From positions 5,580,001 through 5,644,000 of the forward strand of contig NZ_CP054923.1 of the NCBI RefSeq assembly GCF_013364215.1: 64,000 nucleotides of DNA, given 5' to 3'. The stretch's first letter is position 1; each line of letters starts with the position of its first letter. This DNA is from Verrucosispora sp. NA02020. Its GTDB lineage: Bacteria > Actinomycetota > Actinomycetes > Mycobacteriales > Micromonosporaceae. Below the pieces are notes generated by a model. It was not told the DNA's origin and made no database searches. It was given only the letters and a program-made list of their open reading frames with translations. The translations under genes and the position numbers were made by a program. This document shows positions 8,601 to 15,748 of the stretch, in pieces.

Positions 8601-10366
8601 CGGTCTCCGCACCGCCGGCCCTGGACTCCCTGTCGCCGGTCCTGGACACCTCACGGCCGGTCTCCGCGCCTCCCGCCGCACCGGTCTCGGCAGTGCCCGC
8701 CACCTCGTCGGATCGGACGCGCACCACGGACCCGGACACCTCGGCGGAGTCGCGGACCCGCCCGGACCTCGACGCCCCGCCGACGCACGCCGCGCCGGTG
8801 TCCGCACCGCCGCACATCCCGGCGGCGCCGCCGGACGCTATCGCACCGCCGAACGCCGGGACGGCACCGCCGGACATCCCGGAACTGCCGGCAGACGACA
8901 CCACGCCGCCCAGTACCGGGCCGTCGGAGAGCGGGCCGTTCACCGACGGGCTGCCGTCGTCGGACAGCGACGACGTCCTTTCCGAGGGCGGCAGCCCGCC
9001 ACCCCACGCCGGCACGGCGGCCCCGGACGACGAGCCGGAGGACGAGCCCGAGGAGGAGCCCGAGGCACCGGCCGACCCGGAGCAGGTGCTGGCGCACTAC
9101 CCCTGGCGGCTCGACCCGACGACGCTGCGCGAACTGGTCGACGATCCGGAGGAACTGCGGGAACTCCGGCAGGGGCTCACCGACAAGCTCGACTCCGCCC
9201 TGGACAACCGTTCCCGGGCCCGGTTGCTGAGCCTGCGGGCGGTGGCCTCACGCGTACTCGGCGATCTCGACGACGCGGTGGACGACGGCCGGATGGCGCT
9301 GACCTACGCGGAGGCCACCGGCGAACTGCGGCGGTCCGCGCTGGCGCAGGCCCGGCTGGCGCACGTGTTGCGCTGGCGGGGCGAGTTCGCCGAGGCCGAC
9401 CGGTTGTTCGCGGAGGCCAACTCGGTGGAGTTGCCGGACCGGTTGCGCGCGGCGTTGCACGAGCACGCCGCCCGCTCCTGCTACGACCAGGGCCGGTTGA
9501 TGGAGGCGTGCCACCACTTCGAGCGCGCCCTCGACCTACGCGGCGAGGGGGACGCCGAATTGCTGGCCCGGGTACGCGTCGGCCTGGACGCGATCGCGGC
9601 GCGCGCCGAGGAGGGCGGCTTCGGGCCGTACCCGCGGAGTTGGGACGAGGTGCTGGAGCGGGAGCGGCCCCCGGCGCCCGCCCGCGACGGCGACGAGGGC
9701 CTGTGGGGGTACGCCGACGACGAGGGCGAGATGGTCGTGCCGGCCCGGTACGCCGAGGCCCAGCCGTTCCGGGAGGGTCTGGCCTGGGTACGCGGCCCGC
9801 AGAGCGACCGGTGGTCGTTGATCGACCTGACCGGTGAGACAGTGGTCGAGCCGACCTACCTGGCGGCCCGGCCCTTCTCCGACGGGCTGGCCTGGGTGGT
9901 GCGGGACGACAGCGGCTGGCTGGCGGTGGACACCGACGGTGCGGTGGTGGTGCCGCCCGGTTTCGCCGAGGTGCGGCCGTTCCGCCGGGGCGTGGCGGCG
10001 GTCCGCCGCGACGGGTGGGGTGCCGTCGACCGCACGGGGCAGATCGTGGTGCCCACCCGCTACCACGGTTTCCACACCACGCTCGCCGACGGTCGGTACG
10101 TCGACGGTTTCACCGACGAGGGACTGGCCGTGGTGGACCTGGGTGGGCGCAAGGGTGTGGTGGACCGGACCGGTCAGGTGCTGGTGGCCCCGGCCCACCC
10201 GGTGCTGCTGATCCATCCGGTGGCGTTCCTGGCCACCAACGGTGTCGGGCAGTGGGGCGCGCTGGACCGGCGCGGCGGGTCGCTGATCGCCCCGGTGTTC
10301 CGCCACCCGGACGAGGTCGTGGCGGAGATCGAGGGACTGCTCAGCGACGCCAGTCCGATGCTCTGA
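5615..10366 (+). CDS. Giant disordered WG-repeat protein
   Basis: About 1583 residues with four parts. Residues 1-145 are a Pro/Trp/Glu-containing lead. Residues about 145-375 are an alternating Asp/Arg tract built from DPDRRDPDRYARRD-like units. Residues about 375-1140 are Pro/Asp/Arg-rich with many PVSAPP, PVSGPP and RPAPLH repeats. The C-terminal 440 residues are folded: a TPR-like helical block (LRELVDDPEELRELRQGL to about residue 1340) and then about six WG repeats, for example GLWGYADDEGEMVVPARY and GWGAVDRTGQIVVPTRY. There is no signal peptide or membrane segment, so it is probably cytoplasmic. WG repeats form beta-rich scaffolds, but the role is unknown. Starts at 5585 and 5495 are also in frame; I chose 5615 for its overlap with the upstream ORF. 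The coupled repeats open long false frames on both strands. Confidence 0.8.
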   Translation: MSRGYADRWPGPADPSWVVEPTAEWEPQFPGQRYPGDIGLDHQPPPTRSRSSAVGRAEVPPLAPTRPDGTYVGRSWDDEPDGRPGRQEIPEPRRHDGPTSAPPFDRSFAGTRPERPGAEDRWSERGRDGITWSEMSAQGATGAPPRRDQRDPDRYDPDRYPPRDQDRRDRYAPPDPDRRDQREPDRYARRDPDRRDPREADRYARRDPDRHTPPEADRRDADRYARRDADRREPDRRDPGRVGWDTPERRDADWYDRDPDRREADRRDPDRRDPDRRDPDRYARRDPDRRDDRDPDRYARRDPGRRAPDRRDPDQRDPDRRDLDRRDLDRRDLDRRDADRYARRDPDRRDDRDPERFARRGPDRRDERDTDRYPQPPRRSEPVGRDGRRDRDVPISPAGRPGPGWESDEDRRRSPAARRPAEDVDRRSTGDTPSRPRYQWSSHPGEPSIDDRPSVERYDYRDDFSEGDPDSAPYPDGYVDEEPIRTTRDEWERPAAPERDPAPAGGDLPWPAPGPLRPSTGRDHREYQRPAASEPGTERDRPDGRRRADVPEPAGPERFDAERPAARRPDLDRPVSPAPDDDVLRPGRPHLSVVPDRPVSPAPDSDRPVSPAAGRARPVSPAPERGRPDVTHRDRPLAAVPDRPDDTDRDRPGGGRPDRERLDRPDPDRPAAAAGPRTQAGETVRPAPLHQHEVRPAPLHEHQVRPAPLHDQPVVATPPPTPTPSVAAAPPAAGPVRPVSAPPTHGAAPTPPAPAAPPPVSAPPAHRPVSGPPSHRPVSAPPAPATAGPTRPPRDQSPVDRPQGDRTPVERTPFERTPVDRTPVEQPAAERPPVERSVPETSAPRPDARKPTRFLPPPAEPAAYSPPPAPPESGPGWFGAAGSGPAVTPDRPARHGSPGTPPEPSWFNAGQTETDRPVSGPPVPSLSTPTFRSDDDIPVRPVSGPPTTPVSGPPARPVSGPPARPVSAPVFPETSVASTPYSADPVPQLAIPPTAPVSAPPALDSLSPVLDTSRPVSAPPAAPVSAVPATSSDRTRTTDPDTSAESRTRPDLDAPPTHAAPVSAPPHIPAAPPDAIAPPNAGTAPPDIPELPADDTTPPSTGPSESGPFTDGLPSSDSDDVLSEGGSPPPHAGTAAPDDEPEDEPEEEPEAPADPEQVLAHYPWRLDPTTLRELVDDPEELRELRQGLTDKLDSALDNRSRARLLSLRAVASRVLGDLDDAVDDGRMALTYAEATGELRRSALAQARLAHVLRWRGEFAEADRLFAEANSVELPDRLRAALHEHAARSCYDQGRLMEACHHFERALDLRGEGDAELLARVRVGLDAIAARAEEGGFGPYPRSWDEVLERERPPAPARDGDEGLWGYADDEGEMVVPARYAEAQPFREGLAWVRGPQSDRWSLIDLTGETVVEPTYLAARPFSDGLAWVVRDDSGWLAVDTDGAVVVPPGFAEVRPFRRGVAAVRRDGWGAVDRTGQIVVPTRYHGFHTTLADGRYVDGFTDEGLAVVDLGGRKGVVDRTGQVLVAPAHPVLLIHPVAFLATNGVGQWGALDRRGGSLIAPVFRHPDEVVAEIEGLLSDASPML
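6049..6738 (+). repeat. Asp/Arg codon repeat tract inside the WG gene
   Basis: Imperfect tandem units based on GACCGGCGCGAC-type sequences encode (D-P-D-R-R-D) and (D-R-Y-A-R-R-D) blocks. Substitutions often keep the D/R pattern, which indicates selection on the protein and not only slippage. Confidence 0.85.
7808..8815 (+). repeat. PVSAPP/PVSGPP repeat tract inside the WG gene
   Basis: The hexapeptides PVSAPP, PVSGPP and close variants recur more than fifteen times, together with ERTPV/DRTPV blocks around 8026-8095. The DNA is variable in its third positions, so this is an old degenerate array. Confidence 0.8.
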
Positions 10367-10493
10367 CCTGGACGGTCGGGTCGTCGCGGCGCGAGTGCGG
10401 CGGCCCGTACCGGCCTGCGGCGCCGCCGCCCCGGGCGGCCACGCCGACCGATGCGTCCAGGATCGCCCTGGCCGTTCGTACCCCCGGTGGGGC

Positions 10494-10499
10494 TAGGGT
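10494..10499 (+). promoter_or_regulatory. -10 box for leaderless aldo/keto reductase gene
   Basis: TAGGGT ends 6 nt before ATG 10506, with no Shine-Dalgarno sequence between them. Confidence 0.55.
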
Positions 10500-10505
10500 C
10501 GTGGC

Positions 10506-11504
10506 ATGGAATTCCGACACCTGGGCCGCTCCGGCCTGATGGTCAGCGAGATCTCGTACGGCAACTGGATCACCCATGGCTCGCAGGTCGAGGAGGACGC
10601 GGCGTTCGCCTGCGTCCGAGCCGCCCTCGACGCCGGCATCACCACCTTCGACACCGCCGACGTGTACGCCGGCACCCGCGCCGAGGACGTCCTCGGCCGG
10701 GCGCTGGAGCAGGAGCGGCGCGAGGGCCTGGAGATCTTCACCAAGGTGTACTGGCCCACCGGTCCGGGCCGCAACGACCGGGGCCTGTCCCGCAAGCACA
10801 TCATGGAGTCGATCAACGGGTCACTGCGCCGGTTGCGGACCGACTACGTCGACCTCTACCAGGCCCACCGGTACGACTACAGCACGCCGCTGGAAGAGAC
10901 GATGGAGGCGTTCGCCGACGTCGTGCACTCCGGCAAGGCGCACTACATCGGGGTCTCCGAGTGGAAGGCGTCGCAGATCCGCGAGGCCCACGCCCTCGCC
11001 CGGGAGCTGCGCATCCCGCTGGTCTCCAGCCAGCCGCAGTACTCGATGCTCTGGCGGGTCATCGAGAGCGAGGTCGTGCCGACCAGCGAGGAGCTGGGCA
11101 TCGGTCAGATCGTCTGGTCGCCGATGGCGCAGGGCGTCCTCACCGGCAAGTACCTCCCCGGCCAGCCGCCGCCCGCCGGTTCCCGGGCCACCGACGAGAA
11201 GTCCGGCGCCGGATTCATCGCCAAGTGGCTCACCGACGACGTGCTGACCCGGGTGCAGCAGCTCCGGCCGCTGGCCGACCAGGCCGGCCTGACCATGGCC
11301 CAGCTCGCCGTGGCCTGGGTGCTGCAGAACCCGAACGTCTCCTCGGCGATCGTCGGCGCGTCCCGCCCCGAGCAGGTGCACGACACCGTGAAGGCGGCCG
11401 GGGTGAAGCTCGACGCCGGTCTGCTCAAGGCGATCGACGAGATCGTCGAGCCGGTCACCGAGCGGGACCCGGCGCGTACCGAGTCGCCGGCCGAGCGGCC
11501 CTGA
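10506..11504 (+). CDS. Aldo/keto reductase, Kv-beta-like subfamily
   Basis: A 332-residue NADPH-dependent oxidoreductase with a TIM-barrel fold. The catalytic tetrad is visible: Asp and Tyr in FDTADVY, Lys in IFTKVYWP, His in YQAHRYD. The C-terminal cofactor motif is SAIVGASRPEQVHD. The opening MEFRHLGRSGLMVSEISYG and the length fit the AKR group that includes potassium-channel beta subunits and E. coli YghZ. The natural substrate, probably an aldehyde or ketone, cannot be told. It stands alone, with a terminator shared with the convergent M50 protease gene. Confidence 0.92.
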   Translation: MEFRHLGRSGLMVSEISYGNWITHGSQVEEDAAFACVRAALDAGITTFDTADVYAGTRAEDVLGRALEQERREGLEIFTKVYWPTGPGRNDRGLSRKHIMESINGSLRRLRTDYVDLYQAHRYDYSTPLEETMEAFADVVHSGKAHYIGVSEWKASQIREAHALARELRIPLVSSQPQYSMLWRVIESEVVPTSEELGIGQIVWSPMAQGVLTGKYLPGQPPPAGSRATDEKSGAGFIAKWLTDDVLTRVQQLRPLADQAGLTMAQLAVAWVLQNPNVSSAIVGASRPEQVHDTVKAAGVKLDAGLLKAIDEIVEPVTERDPARTESPAERP

Positions 11505-11512
11505 CCCGGCCC

Positions 11513-11550
11513 GTCCCCGGCCGAGGCGGGCACGTGCCCCGGCCGGGGAC
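11513..11550. terminator. Bidirectional hairpin between convergent genes
   Basis: An 11-bp perfect stem (GTCCCCGGCCG and its complement) with a GC-rich loop lies between the stops of the aldo/keto reductase and the M50 protease, so it can serve both. Confidence 0.65.
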
Positions 11551-11556
11551 GGCGGT

Positions 11557-12348
11557 TCAGCTCTGCCAGAAACGGACCAGGTCCAGGCCGGTGGCGTAGA
11601 GCCAGGGCGGCAGGCCCAGGACGTCACCGATGGCGAAGACCGCGTCGAAGAACCAGCCGCCGATCGTCGGATTCCACAGCAGCGCGAACAGCAGGATGAA
11701 GCCGTACGGCGCGAAGAGGTCGTACATCCGCCGGTAGGGCGGGCTCAGCCACGGCTGGATCATGTTGCCGCCGTCGAGTCCGGGCACCGGGAGCAGGTTG
11801 AGCAGGCTGGCGGTGACCTGGAGGAAGGCGAGCAGGGCGACGGCGGCCCAGAACTCCACCGGCCCGCCGCCCGACGAGCCGAGACGCAGCACCGCCACCA
11901 GCACCAGCGCGAACACCACGTTGGTGGCCGGACCGGCGAGGCTGACCAGGGTGTGCCGCAGTCGGCCGGTGATCACGTGCCGGTCCACCCAGACCGCACC
12001 GCCGGGAAGTCCGATGCCGCCGAGCAGCACCACCGCCACCGGCAGCGCGATGGAGAGCAACGGGTGGCTGTACTTGAGCGGGTTGAGCGTCAGGTAGCCG
12101 CGGTGGGCCACCCCCCGGTCACCGAACCGGTACGCGACCACGGCGTGGGCGTACTCGTGCAGGCAGAGCGAGACCAGCCAGCCGGTGACCACGAAGCCGA
12201 ACACCGCGACGCGGACGTTGCCGACGCCGTGCCAGGTCAGCAACGCGCTGGTGACCAGCAACGCGACCAGTGCGAGGAACACCGGGCTGGGCCGGAACGC
12301 GGCCCGGGGCACCCCCAGCACCAGCGGCTCGGAGTCCCGCGGCGACAT
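11557..12348 (-). CDS. Site-2-protease family (M50) intramembrane metalloprotease
   Basis: A 263-residue polytopic protease. The zinc-binding HEYAH is at residues 64-68 inside a membrane segment, and the third zinc ligand lies in NLLPVPGLDGGN. This is the compact S2P group without PDZ domains, of the kind that cleaves membrane-bound anti-sigma factors or other transmembrane substrates. GGCGGAG precedes the ATG at 12348, which overlaps the stop of the upstream small gene (TGATG), so translation is coupled. Substrate unknown; no anti-sigma factor gene is adjacent. Confidence 0.9.
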   Translation of the reverse strand: MSPRDSEPLVLGVPRAAFRPSPVFLALVALLVTSALLTWHGVGNVRVAVFGFVVTGWLVSLCLHEYAHAVVAYRFGDRGVAHRGYLTLNPLKYSHPLLSIALPVAVVLLGGIGLPGGAVWVDRHVITGRLRHTLVSLAGPATNVVFALVLVAVLRLGSSGGGPVEFWAAVALLAFLQVTASLLNLLPVPGLDGGNMIQPWLSPPYRRMYDLFAPYGFILLFALLWNPTIGGWFFDAVFAIGDVLGLPPWLYATGLDLVRFWQS

Positions 12349-12548
12349 CACTCCGCCGGAGGTTGCAGGCTCATCCTGTAGTCCACCCGATCGTCCTCCA
12401 GCAACGCGACCGAGGTGACGCCGGACGCCGCGAGCTCCCGCCAGGTCTGGCCGATCCAGGACTCGGCGTCCGCCTGGCTGCCGAACGACTCCCCCGGCCC
12501 GTCGACCGACTCGCCGTTCGCGCCCTCGTACCGCCAGCTCCACGCCAT
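12348..12548 (-). CDS. Conserved small protein coupled to the M50 protease
   Basis: A 66-residue acidic protein, MAWSWRYEGANGE onward, with four tryptophans and the helix QADAESWIGQTWRELAA, and no signal or membrane segment. The ATG at 12548 is preceded by GAGGGGAGA at good spacing, and its TGA overlaps the protease ATG. The coupling suggests a linked role, perhaps as a regulator or substrate adaptor. Function is unknown. The longer in-frame start at 12611 has no ribosome-binding site. Confidence 0.75.
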   Translation of the reverse strand: MAWSWRYEGANGESVDGPGESFGSQADAESWIGQTWRELAASGVTSVALLEDDRVDYRMSLQPPAE

Positions 12549-12732
12549 GTGCGCGTCTCCCCTCGCCGCTGATGTCCCGTGGGGACGGGACCTCCGCCAG
12601 CGTAGTCGCACCGCACGGTCGACCGCCCGGCCACGGGCGTCGATCGGGGGCGTCGCGGTGCGCGGTCGGCACGGTGGTTGACCGTCGCCGGGCCGGGTAT
12701 CTCCGGAGGAACCGGATCTTCAGGAGGCGACG

Positions 12733-12939
12733 ATGACGACACCCATCCCGGAGATGGACACGGCACAGCTTCGCGACATCGCGGTACGCGGCGGTATCCA
12801 GGGCGCACGGGAGATGGACCGGGAGGAACTGGTCGACGCCCTGGTCGCCCGCCCCGGCGAGGGCGCCTGGCAGGAGGACCCGAAGCCGGCGGACGTCAAC
12901 CCCAACGACTACATGTACCAGTCCCCCGAGCCTCGGTGA
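12733..12939 (+). CDS. Small protein with Rho-N/SAP-like helical motif
   Basis: A 68-residue protein preceded by CAGGAGGCGACG. The segment TAQLRDIAVRGGIQGAREMD and the following EELVDAL resemble the three-helix Rho N-terminal or SAP-type fold found in small actinobacterial proteins, which can bind nucleic acid. The C-terminus is polar and Pro/Asn-rich. No domain assignment is certain. It lies alone between divergent and downstream genes. Confidence 0.7.
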   Translation: MTTPIPEMDTAQLRDIAVRGGIQGAREMDREELVDALVARPGEGAWQEDPKPADVNPNDYMYQSPEPR

Positions 12940-12989
12940 GCTGGCGCGGGAGCGTGGCCCTGCGATGCCGCTCCCGCCCGGCCGGCCGT

Positions 12990-12995
12990 TAAGGT
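12990..12995 (+). promoter_or_regulatory. -10 box for leaderless cobU-cobT gene
   Basis: TAAGGT ends 7 nt before ATG 13003. No B12-riboswitch-like leader can exist here because the 5' untranslated region would be almost nil. Confidence 0.6.
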
Positions 12996-13002
12996 ACGAG
13001 CC

Positions 13003-14919
13003 ATGTCCCTAGACGGGTGGAACACGCTCCTGGTGCTCGGCGGCATCCGCTCCGGCAAGTCGGAGTTCGCCGAGGCCCTGGTGGCCGACGCGGTCTCGGT
13101 CCGGTACGTGGCCACCGCCGCCGGCGGAGGCGACGACGACGCGGAGTGGGCGGCACGGATCGCCGCGCACCGGGAGCGCCGGCCGGAGACCTGGAGCACC
13201 GAGGAGACGGCGGACGATCCGCGTCGACTGGCCGACGTGATCGCCCACGCCCGGCCGGACGAGACGTTGCTCGTCGACGACCTCGGCGGCTGGGTCACGG
13301 TGCTGCTCGACCCGGCCCACCAGCCGGCCGACGACACCGTCACCGTCGCCGAGCTGGCCGCCGCCGTCCGGGACTGCCCGGCACGGCTGGTGCTGGTCAG
13401 TCCCGAGGTCGGGCTCTCCCTGGTGCCGACCACGCCGCTGGGCCGGGCGTTCACCGACGCGCTCGGCGCGGTCAACCGGGCCGTCGCCGACGCCTGCGAC
13501 GCCGTGGTGCTGGTGGTCGCCGGCCAGCCGGTCCGGTTGAAGCCGGCCGCGCCGGAGCACGCACCGACCGCCGAGCCCTCGCCGGAGCGGTCCACCGCCG
13601 CCGTCAACGGCACGGCGGTGCCCGCACAGGCCGGCCCGAACGACGCGCGGCCGGTCGACGGTGTCGCGGCGCTGCCGGCGTCGCCGCCGGTGACCACCCC
13701 GGAGGCACCGGCCGCGTCCGCGCCGGTCCCGGCGGCCGACGACACCGGGTGGACGGCACCCACCATGACGCTGCCGGTGGCCGACACCGGTCTGGTCATC
13801 CAGCCGGGCATGGAACTGCCCATGCCCGACGACTACGCCGGTCCGCAGGCGGTGGAGCGACTCGCCACGCTCGACGTGCCGGGTACCGGGCTCGGCGTCC
13901 TGGAACAGGTGGTCTCGTTCGCCGCCGCCACGCAGGGCACCCCGACCCCGGCACCCTGGCAGTCGGTCCGGGTGCTGCTGCTGCACGGCGACCACGACGG
14001 CGGGAGCGCCGCCGGAGCCCGGGCCGGGGAGTCGGCCCGGCGCGCCGAGGCGGCCCGCGCCGGTCAGGGCGTGCTCGCCCGGCTCGCCGCCGAGAGCGGA
14101 GCAGGTCTGCAGGTGGTGGAGGCGCCCACCGCCGCCGCCATCGAGCACGGCCCGGCGCTCACCGCCGAGCAGGTCGACGCCGCGCTGCGGTACGGCTGGC
14201 GGCTGGCCGAGGAGGCCGTGGACGCCGGCGTGCAACTGCTGGTGGTGGCGGCGTGCGGCGCCGGCACCGAGGCTGCTGCGGCGGCAGTGCTGGCCGCGAC
14301 CGCCGGTGCCGAGGCGCCCGCCGTGCTCGGCCGCGTGATCACCGAGAACGGCGAGATCGACGACGTGGCCTGGATGGCCCGTTGCGCGGCCGTCCGGGAC
14401 GCCCTGCACCGCACCCGGCGCGCCTCCCGCGACGCCAAGGACGTGCTGGCCCAGCTCGGCGGCGGCGACATCGCCGTGGCCACCGGCATCCTGCTGGGGG
14501 CGACCGCGCGCCGCACGCCGGTGCTGCTGGACGGGCCGGTCGGCGTGGCCGCCGGCCTGGTCAGTCGGGACCTGGCCGGGCAGGCGCGGCACTGGTGCAT
14601 GCTGGCCGACCACGGCGGGCACCCGGCCGTCAAGCTCGCCTCCGACGTGCTCGGCCTGAGCCCGCTCGCGCAGCTGCGGCTGGACCTCGGCGAGGGGGCC
14701 AACGCGTTGACCGTGCTGCCGCTGCTGCGCTCGGCGCTGGCGCTGGCCGCCGCGCTGCCGCCGCGCCCGTCGCACGACACGGCCGACGCCGGCGACGTGG
14801 ACGCGACCGACGAGCCGGATCCGGCCGAGGAGGACGAGCCGGACTTCCGCGAGCCCGAGCCGGCAGGTCCGGGACCGACCAGCACCGAACCGGCGGAGCA
14901 GGGCACGCATGCCGGCTGA
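13003..14919 (+). CDS. cobU-cobT: CobU-CobT fusion: cobinamide kinase/guanylyltransferase and DMB phosphoribosyltransferase
   Basis: A 638-residue protein joining two steps of the cobalamin lower-loop pathway. Residues 1-175 are CobU: P-loop GGIRSGKSEFAE, RIAAHRERRPETW with the guanylylated His, and LLVDDLGGW. Residues about 176-245 are an Ala/Pro/Thr-rich linker. Residues about 250-590 are CobT, ending with GGGDIAVATGILLGA, TPVLLDGPVG and LGEGANA, the last matching the loop that carries the catalytic glutamate of CobT. The last 45 residues are acidic and disordered. It overlaps cobS by 11 bp, completing a kinase/guanylyltransferase, phosphoribosyltransferase and ribazole-transferase set. Confidence 0.93.
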   Translation: MSLDGWNTLLVLGGIRSGKSEFAEALVADAVSVRYVATAAGGGDDDAEWAARIAAHRERRPETWSTEETADDPRRLADVIAHARPDETLLVDDLGGWVTVLLDPAHQPADDTVTVAELAAAVRDCPARLVLVSPEVGLSLVPTTPLGRAFTDALGAVNRAVADACDAVVLVVAGQPVRLKPAAPEHAPTAEPSPERSTAAVNGTAVPAQAGPNDARPVDGVAALPASPPVTTPEAPAASAPVPAADDTGWTAPTMTLPVADTGLVIQPGMELPMPDDYAGPQAVERLATLDVPGTGLGVLEQVVSFAAATQGTPTPAPWQSVRVLLLHGDHDGGSAAGARAGESARRAEAARAGQGVLARLAAESGAGLQVVEAPTAAAIEHGPALTAEQVDAALRYGWRLAEEAVDAGVQLLVVAACGAGTEAAAAAVLAATAGAEAPAVLGRVITENGEIDDVAWMARCAAVRDALHRTRRASRDAKDVLAQLGGGDIAVATGILLGATARRTPVLLDGPVGVAAGLVSRDLAGQARHWCMLADHGGHPAVKLASDVLGLSPLAQLRLDLGEGANALTVLPLLRSALALAAALPPRPSHDTADAGDVDATDEPDPAEEDEPDFREPEPAGPGPTSTEPAEQGTHAG

Positions 14920-15682
14920 GCCCCGGCTCGGCGACGGGGCGCGGCTGGCCCTGACCACCTTCACCATCCTGCCGGTACGCGCCGGCCGGATCGACCGGAC
15001 CACGGCCGGTACGGCGATGGCGCTCGCCCCGGTGGTCGGCGCCCTGCTGGCCGTGCCGCTCGGCGGACTCCTGCTGCTGCTCGGCACGGTCACCGCACCG
15101 CTGGTCGCCGCCGGGGTGACCGTCGCGGCGGGCGCCCTGCTCACCCGGGGCCTGCACCTGGACGGGCTGGCCGACACGGTGGACGCCCTCGGGTCGTACC
15201 GGCGGGGGCCGGCCGCGCTGGAGATCATGAAGAAGCCGGACGTCGGGCCCTTCGGTGTGGTCGCCCTGGTGCTCGTCCTGCTGGTGCAGGCCGCCGCGCT
15301 GGCGGAGTTGGCCGGCCGGTCCCGGTCGGCGGCGTTCGCGGCGGTGCTGGCGGCCCTGGCGGCCGGTCGGCTCGGGGTCTCGCTGGCCTGTCGGCGGGGT
15401 GTCCCGGCAGCCCGCCCGGACGGACTCGGTGCGATGGTCGCCGGCACCGTCGGGCCGGTCACGCTGGCCGTGGCGACGGCCGCCGTGGCACTGGCGGCAG
15501 TGCCGGCCGTGCCGGACCGCCCGTGGCAGGGGCCGCTGGTCGTGCTCGCCGCGCTGGCCGTCGCGGCCGGGCTGCTGCGACACGTGGTACGCCGCCTCGG
15601 CGGCATCACCGGCGACGTGCTCGGCGCCACCGTGGAGCTGGTCACCACGCTGGTCTACCTGGGTCTGGTGCTGTCCGGCTGA
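14909..15682 (+). CDS. cobS: Adenosylcobinamide-GDP ribazoletransferase CobS
   Basis: A 257-residue polytopic membrane enzyme that joins adenosylcobinamide-GDP and alpha-ribazole to give adenosylcobalamin, or the phosphate form. Typical motifs are LALTTFTILPV at the N-terminus, the metal-binding HLDGLADTVDALG, and KPDVGPFGVVAL. The start lies inside the end of the cobU-cobT gene, so expression is coupled. The upstream corrin-ring genes are not in this window. Confidence 0.95.
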   Translation: MPAEPRLGDGARLALTTFTILPVRAGRIDRTTAGTAMALAPVVGALLAVPLGGLLLLLGTVTAPLVAAGVTVAAGALLTRGLHLDGLADTVDALGSYRRGPAALEIMKKPDVGPFGVVALVLVLLVQAAALAELAGRSRSAAFAAVLAALAAGRLGVSLACRRGVPAARPDGLGAMVAGTVGPVTLAVATAAVALAAVPAVPDRPWQGPLVVLAALAVAAGLLRHVVRRLGGITGDVLGATVELVTTLVYLGLVLSG

Positions 15683-15748
15683 GCCGTGCGACCACCGGCG
15701 GGTAGCGTTCCTTGTCGACAGCACCGGCGCGGCCACCCTGGGGACGAC

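Noticed and set aside
6039..9230. 1063-codon open frame on the plus strand
   Set aside because: It is a +1-type shadow of the WG gene made of Thr/Arg/Pro repeats; the frame at 5615-10366 continues into folded TPR-like and WG domains.
12990..13003. Cobalamin riboswitch upstream of cobU-cobT
   Set aside because: The -10 box is 7 nt from the start codon and no B12-box sequence is visible.
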